Assembly (NCBI RefSeq): GCF_000735695.2
Contig: NZ_JASZ02000002.1
Span: 62,001-126,000, forward strand
Reading direction: 5' to 3'
Source: Kaistella haifensis DSM 19056
GTDB taxonomy: Bacteria > Bacteroidota > Bacteroidia > Flavobacteriales > Weeksellaceae
Length of the DNA stretch: 64,000 nt
Position 1 is the first letter of the stretch. Each line of letters begins with the position of its first letter. Below, in pieces: positions 1-8,118 of this stretch. The position numbers and the translations under genes were made by a program. The notes beneath the pieces were generated by a model that did no database searches, was not told the origin of the DNA, and worked only from the letters and a program-made list of their open reading frames with translations.

Positions 1-330
1 GTTCACCAGCTCCTCGATTTCAAAAGATTTGGTGAGAAAATCGTTCACATCGATTGCTTTGCTAATTTTATCCGCATCGGGATGCGCAGACATCATCATG
101 ATTTTGATGTGCTGAGTTTGTGGATTTTCTTTAATTTTTTTAGTTAAAATTTTCCCGTCAAAACCCGACATCAGCAAATCGGTGATAATAAGTTTTGGAT
201 GATTTTTTTCAATCATTTTATTAAAATCCAAAGGATTCGTACAAGATTCCGCATCGAAACCTTCGGCAATTAAAATGCTTTCGAGCAACGTGCAGATATC
301 CTTATTATCATCCACCACCAAAATTTCCAT
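1..330 (-). CDS. Response regulator receiver domain protein (3' end outside window)
   Basis: The 110 visible residues form an almost complete CheY-like receiver domain. They show the acidic pair D7-D8, the phosphoacceptor D51 in ITDLLMSGFDG, the MMMSA segment carrying the conserved Ser/Thr, and the conserved Lys in LTKSFE. Such proteins take a phosphoryl group from a histidine kinase. The start is the ATG ending at 330. Because the 3' end lies outside the window, it cannot be said whether an output domain follows. No partner kinase is visible. Family assignment is firm; the regulated process is unknown. Confidence 0.85.
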   Translation of the reverse strand, partial: MEILVVDDNKDICTLLESILIAEGFDAESCTNPLDFNKMIEKNHPKLIITDLLMSGFDGKILTKKIKENPQTQHIKIMMMSAHPDADKISKAIDVNDFLTKSFEIEELVN

Positions 331-521
331 ATACTTCTTCGTGTTTTTTAAAGTTGGCTATCAAAATAAATTTTCTGATATTGAAAAAGCAAAATTAATT
401 ATTTTTATTAATGTTATTTATTAAATAATGAAAATTTTTCATCAAATTTAATATTCATAAATTATTATTTTTAAATAAAATTCAAAATTCCGTCACCTTT
501 GATTATTTATGACAATTAAAT

Positions 522-552
522 AAAAAATCCGCTGATGATTTCAGGGGATTTT
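522..552 (-). terminator. Intrinsic terminator of the DUF885 gene
   Basis: On the minus strand the stem AAAATCC/GGATTTT with an inner CTGA/TCAG pair is followed by a T run. It lies about 25 bp after the stop codon of the DUF885 gene. Confidence 0.7.
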
Positions 553-574
553 GTTCAAATATTTACGTAATTTA

Positions 575-2368
575 TTATTGTCTTTTCGCCCAATTTTCCA
601 TTTTCCGATCCAAAACATCGAGCGGAAGACAACCTTGATTTAAAACTTCATCATGAAATTTGGCCAAACTAAACTTGGCACCCAATTCTTTTTGATATTT
701 ATCCCGAAGTTCCCGAATTCGAAGCGCTCCGATTTTATAACCCAATGCTTGTCCCGGCAAAGCCATATATCGTTCAATTTCCGCTGTTGCAGCGGCTTCA
801 TCATACGAAATATTACTCAAGAAATACTTAATTGCCTCTTCACGATTCATCGTTCCGGTGTGCAAACCGGTATCAACAACCAAACGAACCGCTCTCAACA
901 TTTGGTCACTCAGATAACCCATTTTTTGATAAGGATCGGTGTACAAACCAAATTCGGGACCCAAAGTTTCACAATAATGCGCCCATCCTTCACCATACGC
1001 ACCGAACCAACCAAACCTCATAAATTTCGGCAGTGCAGTGTTTTCCTGTTGAAGCGAAACCTGATAATGATGGCCAGGAATTGCCTCGTGAAGGAAAAGC
1101 GATTCCATTCCGGAAGTCACATTAAACTTCGAAGGATCCGGCAAAGGAATATAGAAAATTCCCGGTTTTTTACCATCAGATGTTCCCGGAAAATATTCAG
1201 CACTTGCCGTTGCTTCTCGGAATTTTTCGGTTTGGCGAATCTCAAATTTGGTTTTTGGAGTAACGCCGAACATGGTTTTCAATTTCGGGGTAATTTTTGT
1301 CAAAATCCCATTGAAAGCATTGATTACTTCTTTTTCGGTTTTATACGGCATTGCTTTAGGATCGGCTTTTACGAAAGTGATAAACTCTTCCAATGTTCCA
1401 GAGAAACCAACTTGTTGCTTCACTTTTTCCATTTCCGCACGAAGCATTGCCACCTGTTCCAATCCAATTTTATTGATTTCTTCCGGAGTTTTGTCGGTAG
1501 TGGTGTGGCTTTTCACATAAAATGCATAAATCTCATTTCCTTTCGGCAACGCATTAATCCCATCACTTTTTCTTGCTTTTGGCAAATATTCTTTCGCTAA
1601 GAAATTGCCCATTTTTATATATGCAGGAATAATTTTTTGAAGAATGAGGTTTTTATAATCCGCAATTAATTTTTCTTTTTGTGCTTCAGAAAAGCTTTTT
1701 GGGAAGTTTTTTACGGGACCATAGAAAATATTTTTCTCCAAATCCGGACTTACGATTTCTTCCGCGGTCATCTGAGGAATCATCTTAACGACCAATTTTT
1801 GAGGCAAAACATAATTATTTTTAATTCCTTCACGGAAATTTTCAATCGCGGCATCCATCCATTTCGGGAATTTTTCAGCTCTGCTCAACCAATCCTGATA
1901 ATCTTTTTCGGTTTTGAAAGGCTGAAATCCACTACCACTTCCCAAAAGCGGAAATTGCAAAGGAAGCCCGTCGAATTGAGTAAAAGGAATATATTCCGGG
2001 TGATAAGCGTAGTTTTCTATTTTATCTTTTAAGGTATAATCGAGGACATCATAAACAGTTTTATCCTCGTCATTCAAATTTTTATAATCCACTTTTTTCA
2101 GCTGCTCCTGCACGGAATTGAAAAAGGAAATTTCGCCAGAAATGAAATCTCTATCAATGGTAATCGGTAATTGGTCATTGTAACGGTAATCACCTTGTGC
2201 AGTGGCTTCCAAAGGATGAAGTTTCAAATATTGCTCATAATAGTTCGCAGCAATAGAATCCAAATCCGCTGGTGTAACTTTGGTAAGAGGCGAATCAGTT
2301 TTTTTGCAAGAAACTAAAGAAACAATAATTCCTACGCCACAAAGTGCTTTATAAAAGATATTCTTCAT
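575..2368 (-). CDS. DUF885 family lipoprotein, putative zinc metallopeptidase
   Basis: A 597-residue protein that starts with a lipoprotein signal (hydrophobic stretch then SLVSC, predicted lipidated Cys near residue 21), so it is probably anchored in the cell envelope. The C-terminal half has the DUF885 signature HEAIPGHH at residues 427-434, a gluzincin-type zinc motif, followed by GEGWAHYCE about 30 residues later. Known DUF885 proteins are related to M32-like carboxypeptidases; the substrate here is unknown. Length is normal for the family. It is a single-gene unit with its own terminator downstream. Confidence 0.85.
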   Translation of the reverse strand: MKNIFYKALCGVGIIVSLVSCKKTDSPLTKVTPADLDSIAANYYEQYLKLHPLEATAQGDYRYNDQLPITIDRDFISGEISFFNSVQEQLKKVDYKNLNDEDKTVYDVLDYTLKDKIENYAYHPEYIPFTQFDGLPLQFPLLGSGSGFQPFKTEKDYQDWLSRAEKFPKWMDAAIENFREGIKNNYVLPQKLVVKMIPQMTAEEIVSPDLEKNIFYGPVKNFPKSFSEAQKEKLIADYKNLILQKIIPAYIKMGNFLAKEYLPKARKSDGINALPKGNEIYAFYVKSHTTTDKTPEEINKIGLEQVAMLRAEMEKVKQQVGFSGTLEEFITFVKADPKAMPYKTEKEVINAFNGILTKITPKLKTMFGVTPKTKFEIRQTEKFREATASAEYFPGTSDGKKPGIFYIPLPDPSKFNVTSGMESLFLHEAIPGHHYQVSLQQENTALPKFMRFGWFGAYGEGWAHYCETLGPEFGLYTDPYQKMGYLSDQMLRAVRLVVDTGLHTGTMNREEAIKYFLSNISYDEAAATAEIERYMALPGQALGYKIGALRIRELRDKYQKELGAKFSLAKFHDEVLNQGCLPLDVLDRKMENWAKRQ

Positions 2369-2531
2369 TCTGATGATTTATTTTTGGAAACGCTAAATTA
2401 ATAGTTTTAATATTATCACTTCATTTTTATTGAGAAATCGATTTAAAAAATTTTCATTCTTCTTTAAAATCGTTTAAAAACAACAAATAAAACGCTAAAA
2501 CTTGCATTAATTCTAAAAAAAGAACAAAAAA

Positions 2532-2562
2532 TTTTGCACAACGAATCAATTTTTTATCTTTG
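2532..2562 (+). promoter_or_regulatory. Bacteroidota-type promoter
   Basis: TTTG at 2533-2536 is followed after 18 bp by TATCTTTG at 2555-2562, a full match to the -33/-7 consensus of this phylum. It sits 48 bp before the ATG at 2611 and shows that the upstream TTG at 2560, inside the -7 box, is not the start. Confidence 0.75.
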
Positions 2563-2610
2563 TTGAAGCAGATTCACAATCAATTAATTAACATTTTTTT
2601 TCTTACCGAA

Positions 2611-3069
2611 ATGAAAGGGATTTTAAAAATCTATCACCCTGAAGAAACCCTTAAATACCACATCAAAAGTACTTACTCTAAAGCGGTTTACAGCAATCAA
2701 AAGCATTTTCTGGAAGTTGAAATCATCACCGACGATTCTTTGGATCACGTGGATGACGACTCTCTACAATATCGTTTTCCGCAACTTTCGATGAATGTTT
2801 ACGAATTTCCCCTCGAAGATGATCAAGTAGAAGGAAAAACTTTTGAGATTGACGATTCCGACGATGAAACCTTCACGGAAGTAAACCTTTTCGACGATGA
2901 AGACGCATTTCTTTACCAAAATGAATTGTCTTTTACCCAAAACGAAAATAGAGATTTGGAGCTATTATGGAAAGGGGAAATCACCGATTTTTATACCGGT
3001 TCCGACGAAACAATTCCTTTTAAATTGAAATGCAATTTCAGGCAAGACGAGATTGAAGTAGACGAGTAA
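2611..3069 (+). CDS. Acidic hypothetical protein
   Basis: A 152-residue soluble protein with no signal peptide or membrane segment and very many Asp and Glu residues (for example DDDS, DDSDDET, DDEDAF). I do not recognise a named domain. The start ATG at 2611 is chosen because a good promoter ends at 2562. It precedes the exbB-exbD-tonB genes by 164 bp on the same strand, and the gap is T-rich without a clear terminator, so partial co-transcription is possible. Function unknown. Confidence 0.7.
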   Translation: MKGILKIYHPEETLKYHIKSTYSKAVYSNQKHFLEVEIITDDSLDHVDDDSLQYRFPQLSMNVYEFPLEDDQVEGKTFEIDDSDDETFTEVNLFDDEDAFLYQNELSFTQNENRDLELLWKGEITDFYTGSDETIPFKLKCNFRQDEIEVDE

Positions 3070-3233
3070 TTCCCGTTTTTTTCTTAGCTTTTTTTGTTAA
3101 AACCGTTTTTTTCTCAAGTAGAAAAAGCAGGTTATTTGAACACATTAATCATTTAAAAATGATTAACAGAAAGGTTTTTCAACAATATTAACCTAATTTT
3201 ATCGTTCAGTTTTTAATTATAAATTTATATTAA

Positions 3234-3917
3234 ATGTTTTTACAAGCAGCAGCACAAGCCGTAACGCCGGAAACGCAGGAGCAAGTTTTCTCTTTCTGGA
3301 AAATCATTTTCCACGGAAACCTTTTCGCTAATATCGTAATGTGCACCGTAATTGCATTAGGTGTTTTCTCGCTTTATATTTTTCTCGAAAGGTTATTTTA
3401 CATCAACCGAATGTTGAAAATAAACGACACGAATTTAATGAATAACATTGCGGATTTGCTGAATCAGGGCCGTGTAGATGCAGCGATTGATTATTGCGAA
3501 AGACAAAATACTCCAGAAGCCAGAATCCTGGAAAAAGGAATTACAAGAATCGGAAGACCGATTTCTGACATCGTAAGCGCAATGGAAAGTCAAGCACAAA
3601 TAGAAATTTCCAAATTAGAAAAAAACCTGAATCTTTTAGCTTCTGTACCAAGTCTAGCTCCAATGTTGGGACTTTTGGGAACGGTGATCGGATTGATTAT
3701 GGCGTTTTTTAGCATGTCGAATGCTGAAGGTTCTTTCTCGCCGAAAACACTTTCTGAAGGAATTTATACCGCTCTCGGACAAACCGCAATGGGTCTCGCA
3801 GTGGCAATTCCTTCCAATTTTTTCTATAATTTACTCCTCACAAGAATCGATAAATTTGTTCTGAAAGTACAACACCTTTCTACCGACTTTTTAGACATCA
3901 TCAACAAACCATCATAA
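3234..3917 (+). CDS. exbB: MotA/TolQ/ExbB proton channel family protein
   Basis: A 227-residue inner membrane protein with an N-terminal membrane helix near residues 25-50, a cytoplasmic stretch, and a pair of C-terminal helices containing LAPMLGLLGTVIGLIMAFF and the TALGQTAMGLAVAIPSNFFYN segment typical of ExbB/TolQ. With ExbD it forms the proton channel that energises TonB. It is the first gene of a three-gene unit (exbD starts 3 bp later). TolQ would be an alternative name, but the following TonB-type gene favours ExbB. Confidence 0.9.
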   Translation: MFLQAAAQAVTPETQEQVFSFWKIIFHGNLFANIVMCTVIALGVFSLYIFLERLFYINRMLKINDTNLMNNIADLLNQGRVDAAIDYCERQNTPEARILEKGITRIGRPISDIVSAMESQAQIEISKLEKNLNLLASVPSLAPMLGLLGTVIGLIMAFFSMSNAEGSFSPKTLSEGIYTALGQTAMGLAVAIPSNFFYNLLLTRIDKFVLKVQHLSTDFLDIINKPS

Positions 3918-3920
3918 ATC

Positions 3921-4319
3921 ATGAAACTTAAACGCAGAAATAAAGCAAACCCCGAGTTCAGTCTTGCTGCAATGGTGGATGTGATTTTGTTGCTCCTCAT
4001 CTTTTTCATGGTGACTTCCGCAGCGGCGAACCAAAGTGCGATTGATGTAGAACTTCCGAAAGGCGAACTTGAAAATCCGAGCATTCCAAACCAGGTGACG
4101 GTAAGCATTAAAGAAGATGGCTCTTATTTTGTAGATGATGTTGCTGTAAAAAAAGAAGCTTTGGAATCGGTAATCGTCGAAAAATTAAAAAATACTCAAA
4201 AGCCTTCGTTTACCATTAGAGCCGACAAAAATTCGTTTCATAAAGACGTAGTTTTTGCGATGGAAATTGCAGAAAAGCACAAATTCAGCATCGCGATTGC
4301 CACTACGAAAGAAGATTAA
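3921..4319 (+). CDS. exbD: Biopolymer transporter ExbD
   Basis: A 132-residue protein with a short basic N-terminus, one membrane helix beginning AAMVDVILLLLIFFMV that includes the conserved channel Asp (VDV), and a periplasmic C-terminal domain. ExbD/TolR proteins couple proton flow through ExbB to TonB. It follows exbB by 3 bp and precedes the TonB gene by 10 bp, so the three genes are surely one transcription unit. Confidence 0.9.
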   Translation: MKLKRRNKANPEFSLAAMVDVILLLLIFFMVTSAAANQSAIDVELPKGELENPSIPNQVTVSIKEDGSYFVDDVAVKKEALESVIVEKLKNTQKPSFTIRADKNSFHKDVVFAMEIAEKHKFSIAIATTKED

Positions 4320-4329
4320 GCCTTACAAA

Positions 4330-5229
4330 ATGAACCAATACAGCATCAATAAAAAGGAAGAAAATAAAGACAAGATCAAAAGCGGAATTATCACCGCGAT
4401 TATCTGGTCCGCTCTCCTGCTGTTTGTTTCTCTTTATAAATTTACCACCACGATTCCCGAAAAAAACGAGGTCGTTACCAGCATGCTCATCAATTTCGGT
4501 GACAACAGAAACGGAAATGGAATAGAAGAACCCGCCGAACAAAAAGGAAGTTTGGCCGCAACAAGCGATCCAACAACCTTAGAAACATCTGCGGAAGCGC
4601 AATCTGAAACTAAAATTACAGAACCTTCGAACGCTGTTGAAATCACTAAAAAAGAGTCTGCGAAAGAAAAAGTAATAACAGGAACAAGTGCTATAAACAC
4701 GGTAAAAAATTCTGAGAAATCAGAGAAAAATACGAAATCAACCGTTGCTTCTTCATCAAAATCTTCGACAAAATCTTCGACAAAAGCATCAAGTTCTAAA
4801 TCCACAACTTCCAATTCGAAAACCGGCTCAGGCGACGGAAAAGGAACCTCTGCAATTGGAAATTTAATTAAAGGACGTGGTACAAAAGCCGGCTCACAAG
4901 GCACCGGAACCGGCATAGGAAACCAAGGAGATCCTTTGGGCGGTGATGGTGATGGCGATAGCAAAATTGGGATCGACAGAAAATTAGTTGGCTACATTCC
5001 CGGAACGATGGGACGTGGCGGCGCACAACCATCGCATAATTGCTCAGCCAGCGGAAGCATCACGGTTTCTTACACCGTTGATAAGGCAGGAAACGTAATT
5101 TCCGCGAGAAGATCGGGAGGAATTTCCGATCCTTGCGTTGCTTCAACATCGGTTTCTTGGGTTAAAAAATATGTAAAAGCCGAAAAAGCTTCGACCTCAT
5201 CTACCGGAACTTATAAAATTACTTTCTAA
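4330..5229 (+). CDS. tonB: TonB family energy transducer
   Basis: A 299-residue protein with one N-terminal membrane helix (about residues 20-40), a long low-complexity linker and a C-terminal TonB-like domain (GSITVSYTVDKAGNV). The linker is rich in Ser, Lys, Thr and Gly instead of the usual Pro-Glu/Pro-Lys repeats, and part of it comes from a tandem DNA repeat near 4760-4790 (aaatcttcgac units). Start is the ATG at 4330; a longer reading frame from 4255 overlaps exbD and is not needed. It transmits energy from ExbBD to outer membrane receptors. Confidence 0.82.
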   Translation: MNQYSINKKEENKDKIKSGIITAIIWSALLLFVSLYKFTTTIPEKNEVVTSMLINFGDNRNGNGIEEPAEQKGSLAATSDPTTLETSAEAQSETKITEPSNAVEITKKESAKEKVITGTSAINTVKNSEKSEKNTKSTVASSSKSSTKSSTKASSSKSTTSNSKTGSGDGKGTSAIGNLIKGRGTKAGSQGTGTGIGNQGDPLGGDGDGDSKIGIDRKLVGYIPGTMGRGGAQPSHNCSASGSITVSYTVDKAGNVISARRSGGISDPCVASTSVSWVKKYVKAEKASTSSTGTYKITF

Positions 5230-5305
5230 AAATTTTACCTGAATTTCATAAAAAACTTTACGAAAATAATTTCCCAAAACCAAAAACTTTTGTGAATTTT
5301 GTGGA

Positions 5306-6544
5306 ATGACAAATCATGAATATCAAGAAGCTGTAGAGTGGCTTTTTGTGCAAGCTCCGAACTACCAAATCGATGGTAAAAAAGCGTATAAACCAGGGCT
5401 TCAAAACATCACCAAGCTTTGTGCTTTTTTCGGAAATCCCCAAGAAAAAATCAAAATGATTCATATCGGTGGAACCAACGGAAAAGGTTCTACTAGCAAT
5501 ATGCTCGCTTCCGTTTTGCAGGAATCCGGCTATAAAATAGGTTTATACAATTCGCCACATTTAATTGATTTTACGGAAAGAATCAAGGTGAATGGTAAAA
5601 ACTGCGATAAAGAATTTGTCTATCATTTCATCCAAAAACTCAAAAATCTTCCTTCAGATATCCGGCCTTCTTTTTTCGAATTTACGACGATTATGGCTTT
5701 CGAATATTTTGCCCAGCAAGAAGTAGATTTCGCCATTATCGAAGTCGGTTTAGGCGGAAGATTAGATTCCACCAACATCATCAATCCGTTGGTATCAGCA
5801 ATTACCAATGTTGCTTTGGATCATCAAAATATTTTGGGAAACACTGTGGAAGAAATCGCTACTGAAAAAGCAGGAATCATCAAAGAAAATACTCCGGTGA
5901 TTTCAGGCGATGAAAATGATGCAGTAAAAATAATTATTGCAAATAAAGCCAAAGAAAAAAATGCCGAGTTCATCGATTCGACAACAATTAATTCGAATTT
6001 TGAATCTGATTTAAAGGGAAATTATCAAAAGAAAAACATCAAAGTAGTTTTGGCATTAATTCATGAATTAAAAAACCTCGGAGTTCAAATTTTTGAGAAA
6101 AATATCCAAGCCGGACTTTTAAATGTTCAAAAAAACACCAATTTTTTAGGTAGATGGTACGAATTTTCAAAAAATCCATTGACGATTTGTGATACAGGTC
6201 ACAATCAAGCGGGTTTGGAAGAGGTTTTTGCGCAACTCAATACTTTACCCGAACACAAACATATTATCCTGGGATTTGTAAATGATAAAAAATTAGATGA
6301 AGTTCTACGGATTTTGCCCCAAAATTCTACTTATTATTTTGCCAAACCATACGTCAATCGTGGCCGTCACCCCAAAGATTATGAAAATTTACTGAAAAAA
6401 TCGAAAATTTCTTATAAAATTTTTGACGAAGTTCAGCAAGCATATCTCTCTGCAAAACAGAATATTAAAAATGGAGAAATGATTTTTATCGGCGGAAGCA
6501 ACTTCGTTGTGGGAGAATTTTTGGAAAAAAATTTGCAGAAATAA
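5306..6544 (+). CDS. folC: Bifunctional folylpolyglutamate/dihydrofolate synthase
   Basis: A 412-residue Mur-ligase-type enzyme. The P-loop GTNGKGSTSN lies near residue 55, followed by the SPHL and GLGGRLDSTN motifs and, in the C-terminal domain, DTGHNQAG. The family adds glutamate to dihydropteroate and to folates in the cytoplasm. It starts 76 bp after the TonB gene on the same strand. Length is normal. The stop lies 33 bp before tRNA-Val, and the tRNA promoter overlaps the end of this gene. Confidence 0.93.
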   Translation: MTNHEYQEAVEWLFVQAPNYQIDGKKAYKPGLQNITKLCAFFGNPQEKIKMIHIGGTNGKGSTSNMLASVLQESGYKIGLYNSPHLIDFTERIKVNGKNCDKEFVYHFIQKLKNLPSDIRPSFFEFTTIMAFEYFAQQEVDFAIIEVGLGGRLDSTNIINPLVSAITNVALDHQNILGNTVEEIATEKAGIIKENTPVISGDENDAVKIIIANKAKEKNAEFIDSTTINSNFESDLKGNYQKKNIKVVLALIHELKNLGVQIFEKNIQAGLLNVQKNTNFLGRWYEFSKNPLTICDTGHNQAGLEEVFAQLNTLPEHKHIILGFVNDKKLDEVLRILPQNSTYYFAKPYVNRGRHPKDYENLLKKSKISYKIFDEVQQAYLSAKQNIKNGEMIFIGGSNFVVGEFLEKNLQK

Positions 6545-6562
6545 AAAAACGTTGTATATTTG
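6532..6562 (+). promoter_or_regulatory. tRNA-Val promoter
   Basis: TTTG at 6532-6535, 19 bp spacing, TATATTTG at 6555-6562. The first box lies inside the 3' end of folC. Transcription would start about 10 bp before the mature tRNA. Confidence 0.75.
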
Positions 6563-6577
6563 CAACACCAAAAACAA

Positions 6578-6652
6578 GGGTTCTTAGCTCAGTTGGTTCA
6601 GAGCATCTGGTTTACACCCAGAGGGTCGGGGGTTCGAATCCCTCAGGACCCA
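6578..6652 (+). tRNA. tRNA-Val (anticodon UAC)
   Basis: A 75 nt cloverleaf. The acceptor stem GGGTTCT/AGGACCC has one G-U pair, the D arm contains AGCTCAGTTGGTTC, the anticodon stem TCTGG/CCAGA encloses loop TTTACAC (anticodon TAC), and the T arm has GGTTCGAATCC. The discriminator is A and no CCA is encoded. It is followed by a hairpin terminator that serves as the integration target of the element at 6668-12254. Confidence 0.95.
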
Positions 6653-6660
6653 CACTTGTA

Positions 6661-6690
6661 TAAGCTTCACAGAAATGTGAGGCTTTTTTT
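6661..6690 (+). terminator. tRNA-Val terminator, contains the left attachment site
   Basis: Stem AAGCTTCAC/GTGAGGCTT (one G-U pair) with a short loop, then seven T. The right arm and T run are also the left copy of the direct repeat that bounds the integrated element. Confidence 0.8.
6668..6690 (+). repeat. attL-like direct repeat copy
   Basis: The 23 bp copy differs from the right copy at one base (T at 6676, C at 12237). It forms the loop, right arm and T run of the tRNA-Val terminator. Confidence 0.75.
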
Positions 6691-6787
6691 GTGCTATAAA
6701 CTTAGTGTTTATAGGGGCTGGTGGGAATAGCCAAATTCTTTAAAATATACTGACTCTCCTGTTAATCTTAAAAAAGTATGCCTTTTT

Positions 6788-6828
6788 AGGTTACCCTCCA
6801 GGTTACCCAAAAATTTCTCAGGTTACCC
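6788..6828 (+). promoter_or_regulatory. Three direct repeats AGGTTACCC
   Basis: Exact copies lie at 6788-6796, 6800-6808 and 6820-6828, between the left attachment site and the integrase gene. Such short direct repeats close to an attachment site are typical arm-type binding sites for a tyrosine recombinase; they could also be an operator for the integrase gene, which starts 29 bp downstream. The repeat is seen directly; the role is inferred. Confidence 0.6.
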
Positions 6829-6857
6829 ATTAAAACCCCTATTAAATCAACATTTCT

Positions 6858-8051
6858 ATGAAAATCTCAATACTATTCCTTTTAAGAAGGAACAAGATCA
6901 ATGCGCAAGGGGTTTGCCCTATTGAATGTAGAATTACTTTGGACAAACAAAGAAAACCTTTTGCTACAGGATTATTTATAAATCCTGATAATTGGAATGC
7001 AGCTAAACAAAAAGCATTTCCATCCAATACACCTAATTCCCAAATCAATACCCAACTAAGCCTGATTAAACAAGAGATTAATCAGGCTTTTTTATTCCTG
7101 CAGGTACAAGGCAGGGAATTTAATGCAGAAGATATTTACATGCATTATAAAGGTGAAAACATTAAAGATGATAAATCTATAATGGAAATATTCAATCTGC
7201 ATATTGCAAAGCAGGAAAAGCTGATTGGCATCTCTACTACAAAAGGATCTGTAGCTAAATTCTATCAGACCAAAACTCATGTGAAAAATTATATCTTCTG
7301 GAAATTTAAGAAACATGATTACTTGTTAAATAAAATGAAAATGTCATTTATCACAGAATTTGAATACTATCTAAAAGCAGAAAAACAGTTTGAGCAGAAC
7401 ACCATCCATAAAACCCTTCAAAGGCTAAAACAGATGGTTAAATTAGCTGTAGGATTAGATTTTCTTGCAAAAGATCCTTTCCTACTCCATAAGAACAAAA
7501 GACCTAAAAAACAGGTGGTTTTCTTAAGTGAGGAAGAACTTGCAAAGATTGACCAGCATGAGTTTGCATCCCAGAGACTTCAACAGGTAGCAGATATGTT
7601 TATTTTCTGTTGTTATACTGGTCTGGCATTTTTGGAAATGTCTACTCTGGAAAGGAAACACATAATCATTGGCTCTGATAAAAAGAAATGGATCAGTATT
7701 ACGAGGCAAAAGACCAATAAGAAATATGAAATCCCTCTCCTAAAGAAAGCGGAGTATATTTTGCAGAAATATGAAGGCGGAGAAAAACTCTTACCAAGAA
7801 TTTCCAATCAACGTTTTAACTCCTATCTAAAGGAGATTGCTGAGATTGTAGGGATTCAGAAAAACCTGACCCATCACATAGCCAGAAAAACTTTTGCATC
7901 AACCATACTGCTGTATAATGATGTTCCCATGGAAATTGTATCTGAGCTTTTAGGACATTCTGAAATGAGCATTACGCAGAATCATTATGCCAAGGTGGTC
8001 AAAGCAAAGCTATCTGAAAGCATGAGTAAAGTGGAGAAATTATTAAAATAA
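6858..8051 (+). CDS. Tyrosine recombinase/integrase, Bacteroidota type
   Basis: A 397-residue protein with an N-terminal arm-binding region, a middle SAM-like domain and a C-terminal catalytic domain. Visible catalytic residues are H340 and R343 (HHIARKTFAST), H367 (LGHSEMS) and Y377 (NHYAKV). The first Arg box reads CYTGLAFLEM, lacking the classical Arg, as is common in Bacteroidota recombinases of this type. It lies 167 bp from the left attachment site next to tRNA-Val and is the likely enzyme for integration and excision of this element. Start ATG at 6858. Confidence 0.92.
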   Translation: MKISILFLLRRNKINAQGVCPIECRITLDKQRKPFATGLFINPDNWNAAKQKAFPSNTPNSQINTQLSLIKQEINQAFLFLQVQGREFNAEDIYMHYKGENIKDDKSIMEIFNLHIAKQEKLIGISTTKGSVAKFYQTKTHVKNYIFWKFKKHDYLLNKMKMSFITEFEYYLKAEKQFEQNTIHKTLQRLKQMVKLAVGLDFLAKDPFLLHKNKRPKKQVVFLSEEELAKIDQHEFASQRLQQVADMFIFCCYTGLAFLEMSTLERKHIIIGSDKKKWISITRQKTNKKYEIPLLKKAEYILQKYEGGEKLLPRISNQRFNSYLKEIAEIVGIQKNLTHHIARKTFASTILLYNDVPMEIVSELLGHSEMSITQNHYAKVVKAKLSESMSKVEKLLK

Positions 8052-8118
8052 TTCCATATATGGCATATAGCAGACAGCAGTATTGAAGTATCTTTTAAAA
8101 AATTTAATACTGCTTGTT

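Noticed and set aside
653-1600. 315-codon plus-strand frame opposite the DUF885 gene
   Set aside because: Antisense shadow; the minus strand has the HEAIPGHH motif and a lipoprotein signal.
4255-4330. Upstream-extended start of the TonB gene
   Set aside because: It lies wholly within exbD in another frame; the ATG at 4330 gives a normal N-terminus before the membrane helix.
4755-4795. CRISPR-like short tandem repeat
   Set aside because: Repeat units are about 12 bp, directly adjacent and coding; no spacers. No CRISPR array was seen anywhere in the window.
4434-4964. 176-codon minus-strand frame inside the TonB gene
   Set aside because: Pro/Ser-rich shadow of the low-complexity TonB linker.
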